Below, in pieces: positions 8,690-17,065 of a stretch of 64,000 bases of DNA. The translations under genes and the position numbers were made by a program. Within the stretch, counting starts at the first letter, position 1, and each line of letters opens with the position of its first letter. This stretch comes from Mesorhizobium sp. ES1-4 (GTDB lineage: Bacteria; Pseudomonadota; Alphaproteobacteria; Rhizobiales; Rhizobiaceae). Below the pieces are notes generated by a model that saw only the letters and a list, made by a program, of their open reading frames with translations, was not told the DNA's origin and made no database searches. The stretch spans positions 372,001 to 436,000 of the forward strand of contig NZ_JAIUGV010000003.1 in assembly GCF_020164745.1 (NCBI RefSeq), given 5' to 3'.

Positions 8690-9931
8690 ATGGCGTTCGA
8701 GAAGCTCAAGATCCACGGCTGGCGGCAATTTTCGGAGGTATCAATCGATTTTCATCCCCGCTTAACCGTCATTGCAGGATCAAACGGGGCTGGCAAAAGC
8801 ACTATTCTTAGATTGCTTTCACAACATTTTGGCTTTCAGAATAACCTTTTATCGACGCCCGTAGTTTCGAAGTCCGGCATACGTCGATATCTTTCTGGGA
8901 TATTGTCATTGGGCCAGACTTCGCCCGAAGCATCGCAACGGTCTGTTGGCTCATTGACTTATACTGGTGGAGCGGAAACCAGCTTATCCGTGCCTTCTGA
9001 GGGGCAGGTGAGCTATTCAGTGCAGATCCCGAATGCTCAACATGTCCCCGGCCTATTCATCAATTCACATCGACCTGTGAGTGGATATCAAGCCATATCG
9101 TCGATACCGGCAAATGCTATCACGGCAGAGCAGGCCTACCAATCATATAATCAAGAGGTTCAGATTAAATATAATAACTCTTTTAGTCAATATAGCCCGG
9201 CTTATCGCATTAAAGAGGCCATTGTTTCCATGGCGACCTTCGGCCCCGGCAATCGAAATGTGCAGAGGAATGCTGCGCTGGATGAGACCTATGACGACTT
9301 CAAGGCCATGCTTGGAAAGGTTCTTCCCCCCTCAATAGGTTTTCTTGACATTAGCGTCAGGATACCCGACGTAGTTCTTGTAACCAAAACTGGCGAGTTC
9401 GTGCTTGACGCAGCCTCCGGCGGGCTAATGGCTTTGGTGGATCTAGCTTGGCAGATGTTTCTCTATTCAAGAGGTAAAGATCATTTTGTCGCGGTTATAG
9501 ATGAACCGGAGAACCACCTTCACCCTTCGATGCAGAGAACAATAATCGGCAGCCTCCTAGAGGCTTTCCCAACATCGCAGATGATAGTGGCTACTCACAG
9601 CCCGTTTGTAGTCTCGTCAGTTCGAGACTCCAACGTGTACGTTCTTAGGTATTTAAACGACGATGCCCCCGGGGTTGCGAGTTCAGTGGTTTCTCAAAAG
9701 CTCGACAATATCAACAAGGCGGGAAACGCCAGCGAAATATTGAGAAGTGTACTCGGCGTACCCGTGACATTGCCGCTGTGGGCCGAAGAAGGGGTAGAGC
9801 GCATAGCATCGGACTTTAATATCGAGACACTTGAGGCGAGCTCTATAGGCCAGATTCGGAATAGATTAGAACAAGAGGGATTGGGTGAATATTATTCTGA
9901 TGTTCTTACTAGCATGGCTCGAAGGCGATGA
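8690..9931 (+). CDS. PtuA-like AAA/ABC-type ATPase (Septu-type defence)
   Basis: A 413-aa SMC/ABC-like ATPase of the AAA_15/AAA_21 group. Walker A GSNGAGKST is at residues 30-38, an ASGG-type signature is near residue 245, Walker B is VAVIDEPENHLHPS, and the switch His is in ATHSPFVV. No TOPRIM domain is present, which argues against an OLD nuclease. The next gene is an HNH nuclease overlapping by 4 bp (ATGA); an ATPase/HNH pair in this order is the layout of Septu phage-defence systems (PtuA-PtuB). It is clearly more AT-rich than the upstream operon, a sign of transfer. It starts 3 bp after the broken chimera and has no obvious promoter of its own. Confidence 0.8.
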   Translation: MAFEKLKIHGWRQFSEVSIDFHPRLTVIAGSNGAGKSTILRLLSQHFGFQNNLLSTPVVSKSGIRRYLSGILSLGQTSPEASQRSVGSLTYTGGAETSLSVPSEGQVSYSVQIPNAQHVPGLFINSHRPVSGYQAISSIPANAITAEQAYQSYNQEVQIKYNNSFSQYSPAYRIKEAIVSMATFGPGNRNVQRNAALDETYDDFKAMLGKVLPPSIGFLDISVRIPDVVLVTKTGEFVLDAASGGLMALVDLAWQMFLYSRGKDHFVAVIDEPENHLHPSMQRTIIGSLLEAFPTSQMIVATHSPFVVSSVRDSNVYVLRYLNDDAPGVASSVVSQKLDNINKAGNASEILRSVLGVPVTLPLWAEEGVERIASDFNIETLEASSIGQIRNRLEQEGLGEYYSDVLTSMARRR

Positions 9932-10593
9932 TTCAGCTTATCAAGGGCATCGAGCCCGCTATCTTAGCCGCAAACGCTGCAACCTGGACTGAGGTGCTGA
10001 CGGACAAACTGGCTGCCGGAGAAGTGCCCACGCCTGCCGAGAAAACACGGTATCGCAACCCGCAAATCAAGAATTCATTGGTGGCCGAGACCCACGGTAA
10101 ATGTGCCTACTGTGAAAGCAAGCTTCAACACATCCATCACGGCGATGTTGAGCATATATACCCAAAATCTCTAGACCCAGAACAAACGTTCGTTTGGCAG
10201 AACCTTACCCTTGCATGTGAGATATGCAATCAGAACAAGAGCGATCTTGACCCGTATCTTGAACACATTATTGATCCTTATGCATTGGATCCTGAGGGAC
10301 ATTTGATTTTCCACGGTGGCCTAGTTTTCGCCCGCGGAACACCCGAAGGGGTAGCCACTTTGGCTTTGCTGAAGTTGCATCGTGCGGAATTGGTTGAGAT
10401 GCGTGACAGGCATGTCGAGAAGATCATGGGTATCTATGCGCAAATCTTAGACACGACCCTCCCTAGGGTTGTTCGGCAGGCTCTATATGATGATTTAACG
10501 GCTAGAGAGGGGGTGCCACATGCCCCATACGCAGCCATGGCCAGATGCGTAATGGCTGCTATGAAGCCGATCCTGCCTGCCGATCTGGTTTAA
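9928..10593 (+). CDS. PtuB-like HNH endonuclease (Septu-type defence)
   Basis: A 221-aa HNH-family nuclease. The zinc/HNH core is visible: KCAYCE near residue 59, DVEHIYPKS with the catalytic His, then NLTLACEICNQNKSD providing the Asn and the second Cys pair. The C-terminal half is helical and ends in a normal stop. It overlaps the ATPase gene (ATGA) and is surely co-expressed with it. In known Septu systems the ATPase senses infection and the HNH protein cuts nucleic acid; that role is assigned here by family and gene order. No reverse transcriptase or retron RNA is evident nearby, so a retron-linked version is unlikely. Confidence 0.8.
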   Translation: MIQLIKGIEPAILAANAATWTEVLTDKLAAGEVPTPAEKTRYRNPQIKNSLVAETHGKCAYCESKLQHIHHGDVEHIYPKSLDPEQTFVWQNLTLACEICNQNKSDLDPYLEHIIDPYALDPEGHLIFHGGLVFARGTPEGVATLALLKLHRAELVEMRDRHVEKIMGIYAQILDTTLPRVVRQALYDDLTAREGVPHAPYAAMARCVMAAMKPILPADLV

Positions 10594-10922
10594 TTCTTGG
10601 AGTTCATTTTGGAATGCCCCGCACCCAAGGCACCGAACATGCAGTATGGGGAAAGTCAGCGCGACATGATCGGCCCGGCCTAATCGGGTTTCTGCCGAGC
10701 AACGCTGACCACTGGGTCAGAGACCTTAGGCGCTCGCAACACGATTATGAGTCTTGGTCTCAAGAGGGATTTTGTCACGAGCCTCAAGCGGCGGTGCCGA
10801 TTCGTCGAGTACAGTCTGAGATTCTACCACCTGCATCGGTGTCTGCTCCCTGATTTCATTAGCAGTGAGATAGTCCGTCCAACCCCTGTGTCTTCCTCCA
10901 TCTCTTAGTTGTCAGATAATAT
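10594..10922. other. Intergenic stretch after the Septu-like pair, no gene recognised
   Basis: About 330 bp with no convincing coding sequence on either strand. Short open frames exist but none has family features or a good ribosome site. It may be decayed DNA between two independently acquired pieces. Confidence 0.4.
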
Positions 10923-11337
10923 TCAGTGCTGAAAAATTATAACGAGTGCCCGTGAAGCGCCAATGGCGCCGACCACCCACACCGGTATCCACCAGCGCAG
11001 TGCGAAGACATCCTTCCGTGTGACCAATTTGATGGCGTAGCCGACCACCGTGTCAAGGATCCCCCAATGGCGCCGATGATGCCAAACTCGATGAAATTAT
11101 TAATGCGGCCGGAGTTGGCGGCATCCCTTGCGTTGATCTTGGGCAGCAGGCCATCGGCGTTCTGCTTCACCAGCTCAATTCGGAGTCGATTGTAAAAATC
11201 TGCGACAACCTCGCCTTCCGGGCACTGCTCCCGGTAGACTTTTAAAGTTGCAAGCGTGTTGAGTCTGTTTTTGCGTCTTTTTCCATTGCCATTGCTGGTG
11301 TCGCAAACAACAGCAGGCCGACAAGCGCCCGTTTCAT
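10923..11337 (-). pseudogene. Small exported membrane protein with two single-base frameshifts
   Basis: Read on the minus strand, a gene starts at 11337 with a clean signal peptide (MKRALVGLLLFATPAMA). It shifts frame in an A5 run near 11295-11299 and again in a G5 run near 11067. Restoring one A and one G gives a continuous protein of about 138 residues: signal peptide, a helical region (TLKVYREQCPEGEVVADFYN), a hydrophobic glycine-rich segment (IEFGIIGAIGGILDTVVG), and a C-terminal segment WWIPVWVVGAIGAS. Both lesions are in homopolymers, so replication slippage or sequencing error is possible. Family not recognised. Confidence 0.65.
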
Positions 11338-11441
11338 GTATTCTCCCCCGTAATGTTGCACCATGGCATGCCGGAACGTGGCGCTGCAATGCTGGCCGAG
11401 ATAGACTCCGGCAGAAACCGAGCCGATTGCGAGAGGAATAT

Positions 11442-12470
11442 ATGAACGACAAGCCGCCAATTTGGGAATCGTTCAGCAAAGCGCTGGGCGCCGAATACCG
11501 ACCAGCCAAGGAAATTCAGGGTATCAGCGGGCTCACACACGTGGTTCAGGCCATCGCTGTGGACGACAAGTCGAACCGTGTCATCGTGGTCGCGGCCGAG
11601 CACAATCCTCGAATAGCCTCCCTGATGCGTGTCGACATCCAGTTCACCATGCCGGAAGCGCGTGTACTGGTCGCAAGACCCATCGCGTTCGACCTATCGC
11701 ATGCGGCCAAAGCCCTATTTGCTTCTGCGGCGGGAAAAGTCGACCTCAGCAAACTCTCGGAGTTTGCTACCGCCCTTGAGGACAGCAAACAGGACAACAA
11801 GATTTTCAGTGAGCGGTATGGCGCGGCGCTCCTCCCACTGTTGCAGGGCGTGACGAAGAGCGACTTGCCACCACTCTCGCAGATCCTAGACCTTGTCCAA
11901 CAGGCTGCCGTCTTGGACTACGAGAAGATTTTCTCCCCCGGCCTCAGCGTACCCGACCGAGTTATGACTGCGCTCGATACGTTGTTGACGCTGGACAACC
12001 TAGAAGGCGACCGCAAACAGGGCATTTGCCCAATCCCCACCTATGAGTTGACGGAGGCCGATTGGGACCTGCTTGGGAGTGGCAAGCGTATCGATGAGGT
12101 TCAGGAACGATTGAAGGCGCTGGAGATCTTCCAGTACTTTTTTCCACCGGCTGACAGCCTTGCGCTGGGGTTGATCGAGCATGGAGCCGCGTCCGAGCCT
12201 GAAATTAGCACGGCTATCTCGGCCGCTAACACTGACGGGCACCTGGTCTCAAACAACGCACTGGTGCCTGATATCCAAGGATTGCCGCACCTTCTGCAAG
12301 AGTTAAAGGAAATGGGCTACTTGGCCGATGGGGAGTTTACGATGGAGCTGACACCGGCGGGCCAGACCATCCGACAGTCGGTTAAAGTCCGGCCGAGCGA
12401 GAGCATTTTCAGCAAGTTACTCAACAGGTTTTCGTTCAACGCCAGCGTCTCGCCCAAGGACTTCCTGTAA
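11442..12470 (+). CDS. Hypothetical protein, 342 aa
   Basis: The ATG at 11442 follows a GAGAGGA ribosome site; a longer upstream frame exists but lacks one and overlaps the pseudogene's 5' end on the other strand. The protein begins MNDKPPIWESFSKALG, has no signal peptide or membrane segment, and contains a mixed alpha/beta N-terminal half. The C-terminal part has a winged-helix look (LPHLLQELKEMGYLADGEFTMELTPAGQ). It is divergent from the frameshifted secreted gene. No family is recognised; the winged-helix idea is weak inference. Confidence 0.7.
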   Translation: MNDKPPIWESFSKALGAEYRPAKEIQGISGLTHVVQAIAVDDKSNRVIVVAAEHNPRIASLMRVDIQFTMPEARVLVARPIAFDLSHAAKALFASAAGKVDLSKLSEFATALEDSKQDNKIFSERYGAALLPLLQGVTKSDLPPLSQILDLVQQAAVLDYEKIFSPGLSVPDRVMTALDTLLTLDNLEGDRKQGICPIPTYELTEADWDLLGSGKRIDEVQERLKALEIFQYFFPPADSLALGLIEHGAASEPEISTAISAANTDGHLVSNNALVPDIQGLPHLLQELKEMGYLADGEFTMELTPAGQTIRQSVKVRPSESIFSKLLNRFSFNASVSPKDFL

Positions 12471-12947
12471 GCCCAGCTCGCGCTTAGCCTTGCACCGCTC
12501 ACAGGCCTTTGGTTACCAGCCTGACCAATAGTGGATCCGATACTGGCCTTGGCCCGAGTGGTCGGCGCCGTGGTGTACGCTATTGGACGGTCGAGAGGTC
12601 GGAGGTAGCCCTTCCTCCCTGCGCTATGGCATACATTTGGCCTAACCAATTCAGCGACGACCGCGAAGGCGAGATCGTCTCGCGCGACGAATACGTTGGC
12701 AAAACCATGCAGCAGGATGAGGCTAAACACGAAGTTTTCCGATATGCGCCACAGCACAGGTATGGGCGCACTTCAGGGTATACCCCGGCGTGACGTAACA
12801 AGCTTCTCATCGGCAGGCGTAACATCGCGCTTGCCATCGACCATTTGTGACAAGATGGCCTCGGGCCTAAACCTTGAAGTGACACTCGAAGCGTTTCACG
12901 TTCGCGACGGTCGTTGATCTAAACACGTTGTCGCCTAAACTACCCTC
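12471..12947. other. Non-coding stretch with a resolvase-promoter-like repeat
   Basis: About 480 bp between the 342-aa gene and the SDR gene. The left 360 bp show nothing recognisable. The right part, from 12831, is a degenerate copy of the sequence in front of the resolvase gene at 14107 (see the repeat entries). Just after the repeat, CTCGAAGCG...TTCACGTTCGCG resembles the first codons of the resolvase (CTCGAATCGGTTACGCTCGCG), as if a resolvase 5' end has been mutated away. Confidence 0.5.
12831..12884 (+). repeat. Direct repeat copy A (resolvase promoter / res-like)
   Basis: 54 bp matching 14049-14102 at 46 of 54 positions by eye. Shared blocks include ATTTGTGACA-like and GGCCTAAACCTTGA sequences ending in GTGACA. 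Located 64 bp before the SDR start codon, so it may supply that gene's promoter; the -35-like hexamer here is TTGCCA, weaker than TTGACA in copy B. Confidence 0.75.
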
Positions 12948-13970
12948 ATGAACAAGGCGCTGGTTTTCGGTGTGACAGGTCAACTTGGCGCGTCGGTTGC
13001 CGAACGACTGCTCGGGGCCAAATGGCAGGTTTGGGGGGCAACGCGCGGCAACAGGATTCCGCCTGCTCACCTGCTGCAACGGGGCCTTCACGTGATGAAG
13101 GGGACAAACGACAGTTTCGCGGGCATCATTCGAAGCCTTAGGTTTCCGGTAGATACCGCTTTCGTTCCCACCGCCTATGACGAACTGGATGCGAGGGATT
13201 TACTTTCTGCCCGAGAGCGGGTCGGGTCCCTCGTCGTCGTCTCGTCGTCCAGCGTTTACGCCGATAGCGAGGGCAGGTCACTGGACGAGGCTGGGGATAC
13301 CGGGTTTCCGGTTTTCGACGGACCGATCAGCGAGGAAACCCGCACCGTCGAGCCAGGACAACAAACCTATTCGACGCGGAAAGTCGCCATGGAGCATTCC
13401 TTGCTCGCGTCCGGCTTCCCAATCACGATCCTTAGACCTTGTGCCATCTACGGTCGGCTCGCAAGACATCCGCGCGAATGGTGGTTCGTGAAACGGACGC
13501 TGGATGGGCGACACCGGATCCCTGTGTCGTTTGGGGCTAAGAGCGTCTTCCACACAAGCAGCGCGCGCGGTATCGCGGAGTTGGCGGAAATCTGCATGTC
13601 GTCTCCGGCGCAAAGAATCCTGAATGTGGCGGACGCGACACCCTTGACCGTATCGGAAATTGCTTCCGCGATAGAAAGGGCCATCAACTTGCCAATCAAC
13701 CTTATTCCTTTCGAAGGCCGACCCTCTGGCCCTTCCTTTGTCGGCTCAACACCTTGGTCAGTTGAGAGACCGTACGTCCTGGATACCTCGCGGGCCACGG
13801 ATTTGGGCTGGTATGGCGGCGAATACGCAAACCATGTTTTGGACGTCTGCCGCTGGCTCGTGGATACGGCCAGAAAAGGAGATTGGAGGCACCACTTCTC
13901 GGCCTTCACTCAATACGGCTATGATTCCTTCGACTACAAAGCGGAAGACGCATGGCTCGCGGGCAGATGA
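12948..13970 (+). CDS. NAD-dependent epimerase/dehydratase (extended SDR family)
   Basis: A 340-aa extended short-chain dehydrogenase/reductase. The N-terminal cofactor motif is GVTGQLGAS (GxxGxxG) near residue 8, a VVVSSSSVY strand carries the catalytic Ser, and the catalytic Tyr/Lys is YSTRKVAME near residue 140. This fits nucleotide-sugar or small-molecule epimerases and dehydratases; the substrate cannot be assigned. The gene is the only one between two direct repeats related to the neighbouring resolvase's control region. GC content and codon style are mixed relative to the core flanks. Confidence 0.85.
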   Translation: MNKALVFGVTGQLGASVAERLLGAKWQVWGATRGNRIPPAHLLQRGLHVMKGTNDSFAGIIRSLRFPVDTAFVPTAYDELDARDLLSARERVGSLVVVSSSSVYADSEGRSLDEAGDTGFPVFDGPISEETRTVEPGQQTYSTRKVAMEHSLLASGFPITILRPCAIYGRLARHPREWWFVKRTLDGRHRIPVSFGAKSVFHTSSARGIAELAEICMSSPAQRILNVADATPLTVSEIASAIERAINLPINLIPFEGRPSGPSFVGSTPWSVERPYVLDTSRATDLGWYGGEYANHVLDVCRWLVDTARKGDWRHHFSAFTQYGYDSFDYKAEDAWLAGR

Positions 13971-14048
13971 ACCTATGGTCAGGAGCGACTTTCGTCCTCA
14001 GGCTCTTACCACCACCGCAATAGTCTTTATCGCCTGCAGCGATCCGGC

Positions 14049-14102
14049 TTGACATCGACTATTTGTGACAGGGTAGCGTCAGGCCTAAACCTTGAGGTGA
14101 CA
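14049..14102 (+). repeat. Direct repeat copy B (resolvase promoter / res-like)
   Basis: 54 bp immediately before the resolvase gene, 46 of 54 identical to 12831-12884. It includes TTGACA at 14049-14054 as a possible -35 box. In Tn3-type systems the resolvase binds its own control region (res), so this may be both promoter and recombination site; that function is inference. Confidence 0.75.
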
Positions 14103-14106
14103 GGCT

Positions 14107-14655
14107 ATGGCTCGAATCGGTTACGCTCGCGTCAGCACCGCTGACCAAGACCTCGAAACGCAGCTCGCGAAGCTGAAGGCCGAAGGGTGCGAGGTCATTC
14201 GTTCAGAAAAGGTGTCGGGCGGCAGCCGTGACGGCCGCACCGAACTGGCAACGGTCTTGGAATTCCTTCGTCCTGGTGATGAGTTGATGGTCACGCGCCT
14301 CGACCGGCTAGGCCGCGACACGCGCGACGTTCTGAACCTGATTTATGAGTGCGAGCAGAAGGGCGCCTTCGTCACCGTGCTTGATCCGCACGTTTCAACG
14401 CGTGGCGAGATGGGCCATGTGGTGCTAACCGTGCTGGGCATGGTTGCTCAAATGGAGCGCCGGTTCATCAAAGAGAGACAGCGAGAAGGCATCGAGCAGG
14501 CGAAACGTCAGGGCATTTATAAGGGCGGCAAGCAGCGGCTAGATCGGAGCCGCGTAAAAGCGCTTTGTGCTGACGGCAAAGGCGCGGCACAGATCGCGAA
14601 GCTGGTAGGTTGCTCAAGAATGCAGATCTATCGAATACTCCAAGAAAAGGCCTAG
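14107..14655 (+). CDS. Serine recombinase, Tn3-type resolvase/invertase
   Basis: A 182-aa small serine recombinase. The catalytic Ser is in YARVSTADQ (Ser about 9), with conserved arginines in MVTRLDRLGRDTRD and RRFIKERQREG. A C-terminal helix-turn-helix ends AAQIAKLVGCSRMQIYRIL. The length matches Tn3/gamma-delta resolvases. No Tn3 transposase is present, so this is a stand-alone or stranded resolvase. It may act on the two direct repeats flanking the SDR gene. Confidence 0.93.
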   Translation: MARIGYARVSTADQDLETQLAKLKAEGCEVIRSEKVSGGSRDGRTELATVLEFLRPGDELMVTRLDRLGRDTRDVLNLIYECEQKGAFVTVLDPHVSTRGEMGHVVLTVLGMVAQMERRFIKERQREGIEQAKRQGIYKGGKQRLDRSRVKALCADGKGAAQIAKLVGCSRMQIYRILQEKA

Positions 14656-14669
14656 GTGATATTAAGGCA

Positions 14670-14778
14670 CTAGCAGGCTGTTGAAAAACTGTTTTGTTCA
14701 CGGAACGTATCAGAGTCAGACAGGGTACAAACCCGATTCAAAACAGGTATCTCCGGGACTTTTTCATCAACCTGCTAG
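14670..14778. mobile_element. MITE-like element, 109 bp with 22-bp imperfect terminal inverted repeats
   Basis: The left end reads CTAGCAGGCTGTTGAAAAAC. The right end, reversed, reads CTAGCAGGTTGATGAAAAAG. 18 of 22 terminal positions match. The ends resemble those of IS5- or IS1182-type insertion sequences (TGTTGAAAAA), but the 65-bp interior has no coding capacity. It lies 14 bp after the resolvase stop. It is probably a non-autonomous derivative or solo remnant. Confidence 0.65.
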
Positions 14779-14968
14779 ACGCTGGGAGCTGATGGGCGAC
14801 GGTCGCCTCAGAAGCTCGAAGAGGCCTTGGACCTCCCTCCGATAGAGTCTGCGCACCAAAGGTGGGCGTAGGCTAGAAGACTTCGCGACTCTTGTGCCGT
14901 AGGGTCTTGCACGCTCACCAAACTCACCTAAAAGTCTTCCGGACGCTGCATTCCACAGGAACAGGCCT

Positions 14969-17065
14969 ATGGATATCGAACTCCCTTCACGCCTTCGAAC
15001 TAATTCGATCAAGGAGGCTATCGCATCGCTCACAAAAGCGGGCGATACCCTGACTGATGCTGTAGTTGACGTCCTACTCTCCGAGGAACTGACAGCCCAG
15101 TACTCGCTCGCAGTGGGTGATCCTGCCTCCCTCTTCGATCCGGAAATCCCGCGAGACAAGGCCCAATCACCACCAATCCGCGGTTGTCTCCAATTCTTCA
15201 TGCTGCATCAGTTGGCGACACTACCCGACGACCAGCGAGACTACGATGCAATTTCCAGATTGATAAACGACCCTGATTTCCTGACATTTTTTTGTGACTT
15301 CTACGCAGTACCCGAAGCTATTGGCTTGAAGAGCATCGCCTTCTATGCCGCTGGTACTACCTCGTTTATCTTCAAGGCCTTGACGAAGCAATATGGGCAG
15401 TGTGCATTAAAAGTAATACAGGCGCCATATGTACGAATACCGTCTATTCGCCGCTCTACTCTAAGCTATGCTACGAATTACGGTATCCACATAAAGCACT
15501 CGCCGAGGGTGCATGATTCTTCCGATACTTGGATCGTGATGGACTTTATCGATGGATGCAACTTGCATGAATATATGGCCATGCTCCGCCTTAAAGAAAC
15601 TTTTCTTGGTGATTCATATATAGCGCATGCCTCTAATCTCTTTCACCTCCTGAATGAGGCGCTAGATTACTACCAATCTCAGAAACCGTCGATGATCCAT
15701 GGGGATTTGACTCCTTTCAACATCATGGTTGTTCATGAGGCACTGTCGCCTGTTGCAGTTAAACTTATTGATTTTGGTCAGAATTACGTCTTGAAAGACC
15801 GGGTCGGGACTCGACGCACATTTGTTGAGGCCTTCTCCAGAACAGAGCTATTTACCGCGCCGGAAGTTGTTTCCGGCAAACGAGATGCGTCTCTTGCTTC
15901 GGATTTGTACTCTCTTGGAATGAGTGGCTTAGATATGCTTAGTGCAGAGCCACTTAGAAAAGATTCCGTTGGCACTCGCTTAAGAGAGATTTGGCAGAAC
16001 CCGGCGAGCATCGGAATAGCAGAGATAATAGAGGATCTCGTGGATGAAAATCCCGACAACAGAGCGCTAATCCTGCGTCAGGATGAGGGCAGACGCATCT
16101 ATTTGGCCTTGGACCACGCCATCCAAGATCACGTTCAGATCTATCGTGACTTGGTGGCTAATTCAAAAGGAGCGCTCGATATTCAATCTCAGGCGTCCCG
16201 CCGTTTTCTTCCTGATGTTTGGAAATCCGCAAAGAACATCCGGAGAATTATGAAATCTGACGACATCAATTTTAATAATATTTCTCGAATCCAAAGTCTC
16301 TCGGGTGATCTTAATGTTGTCTTTCAGTCGTTTATTGTTTTTTCTTTTGTATTGTATACCTCTTTAGATATAAAGTTTGCGTTTCTGCCGAACATAGATA
16401 TCCCGTTCAGCAGCCTTTTCGTTCAAATTGTCAGCATGCTACCCAAGGCATTCGTGATTGGTGACTTCTGGGGCAACCTTCCCGGCCGATGCGTTGCGCT
16501 GACGTTTGGGCTTGTGGCCGCCCGCTACTACGCTAATATATTTGCCCCCCTTCGCGTGACGGATATGCCGGGCGCTCTTCAAACAGGAACAAATCTACTA
16601 CTCCGGCTAAACGCCATATCCTATTTTCTACCGATTATTATTGCAATTGTTTATAGGCCAGTCTGGTGGCCTTTTTGCGCGTTTGTTGGGACGGTATTTC
16701 CCGCCATTAATAACCTTATGTGCTGGTTAGTCGCGAGGTCTGCTGGCGCGAAAGCCAAAGGCCGATTTTCAGTTGAGGGCTACCATTACGCCGAAACTGA
16801 GCGTTTCTTGAGAATATATAGAGAATGGTGGATATTGTGGGCAGCATATAGCGCCGGGATCGGAGCTATCGGGATCTTACTCCAGCTCGGAATTGCCAAG
16901 GACGAGGCGATATATGCGGCCGGGGTCTGCTTGCTAAATATTTTTAAAGTCTACCGCAACAATTGCGCGTCGGAGGCGCCATTCATAGCTGGAAATTTGT
17001 CGCGTCTGTTTTTCGCCATTCGTCGTTCTCAGGCCAAGAAGGCAGCAATCAGTCATAAACTGTAA
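14969..17065 (+). CDS. Membrane-anchored Ser/Thr protein kinase-like protein, 698 aa
   Basis: The N-terminal 120 residues are helical and of unknown family. A protein-kinase fold follows: a glycine-rich AAGTTSFIFKA segment and a CALKV lysine near residue 145, the catalytic loop MIHGDLTPFNIMV near 242-254 (HGD...N), a DFG motif in KLIDFGQ near 267, FTAPEVV as the APE motif, and DLYSLGMSGLDML. After about residue 445 come four to five transmembrane segments, among them FIVFSFVLY, AISYFLPIIIAIVY and WAAYSAGIGAIGILL. The gene is AT-rich compared with the flanks. Its 3' end overlaps that of the opposite patatin gene by 17 bp. A signalling or phage-defence role is possible but only inferred. Confidence 0.85.
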   Translation: MDIELPSRLRTNSIKEAIASLTKAGDTLTDAVVDVLLSEELTAQYSLAVGDPASLFDPEIPRDKAQSPPIRGCLQFFMLHQLATLPDDQRDYDAISRLINDPDFLTFFCDFYAVPEAIGLKSIAFYAAGTTSFIFKALTKQYGQCALKVIQAPYVRIPSIRRSTLSYATNYGIHIKHSPRVHDSSDTWIVMDFIDGCNLHEYMAMLRLKETFLGDSYIAHASNLFHLLNEALDYYQSQKPSMIHGDLTPFNIMVVHEALSPVAVKLIDFGQNYVLKDRVGTRRTFVEAFSRTELFTAPEVVSGKRDASLASDLYSLGMSGLDMLSAEPLRKDSVGTRLREIWQNPASIGIAEIIEDLVDENPDNRALILRQDEGRRIYLALDHAIQDHVQIYRDLVANSKGALDIQSQASRRFLPDVWKSAKNIRRIMKSDDINFNNISRIQSLSGDLNVVFQSFIVFSFVLYTSLDIKFAFLPNIDIPFSSLFVQIVSMLPKAFVIGDFWGNLPGRCVALTFGLVAARYYANIFAPLRVTDMPGALQTGTNLLLRLNAISYFLPIIIAIVYRPVWWPFCAFVGTVFPAINNLMCWLVARSAGAKAKGRFSVEGYHYAETERFLRIYREWWILWAAYSAGIGAIGILLQLGIAKDEAIYAAGVCLLNIFKVYRNNCASEAPFIAGNLSRLFFAIRRSQAKKAAISHKL

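Noticed and set aside
8690..10593. Retron-associated version of PtuAB
   Set aside because: No reverse transcriptase gene or msr/msd-like structured RNA was seen beside the pair.
14107..14655. The resolvase as the integrase of the whole island
   Set aside because: It is a small Tn3-type serine resolvase, which resolves res sites rather than integrating at tRNA genes, and it sits in the island interior.
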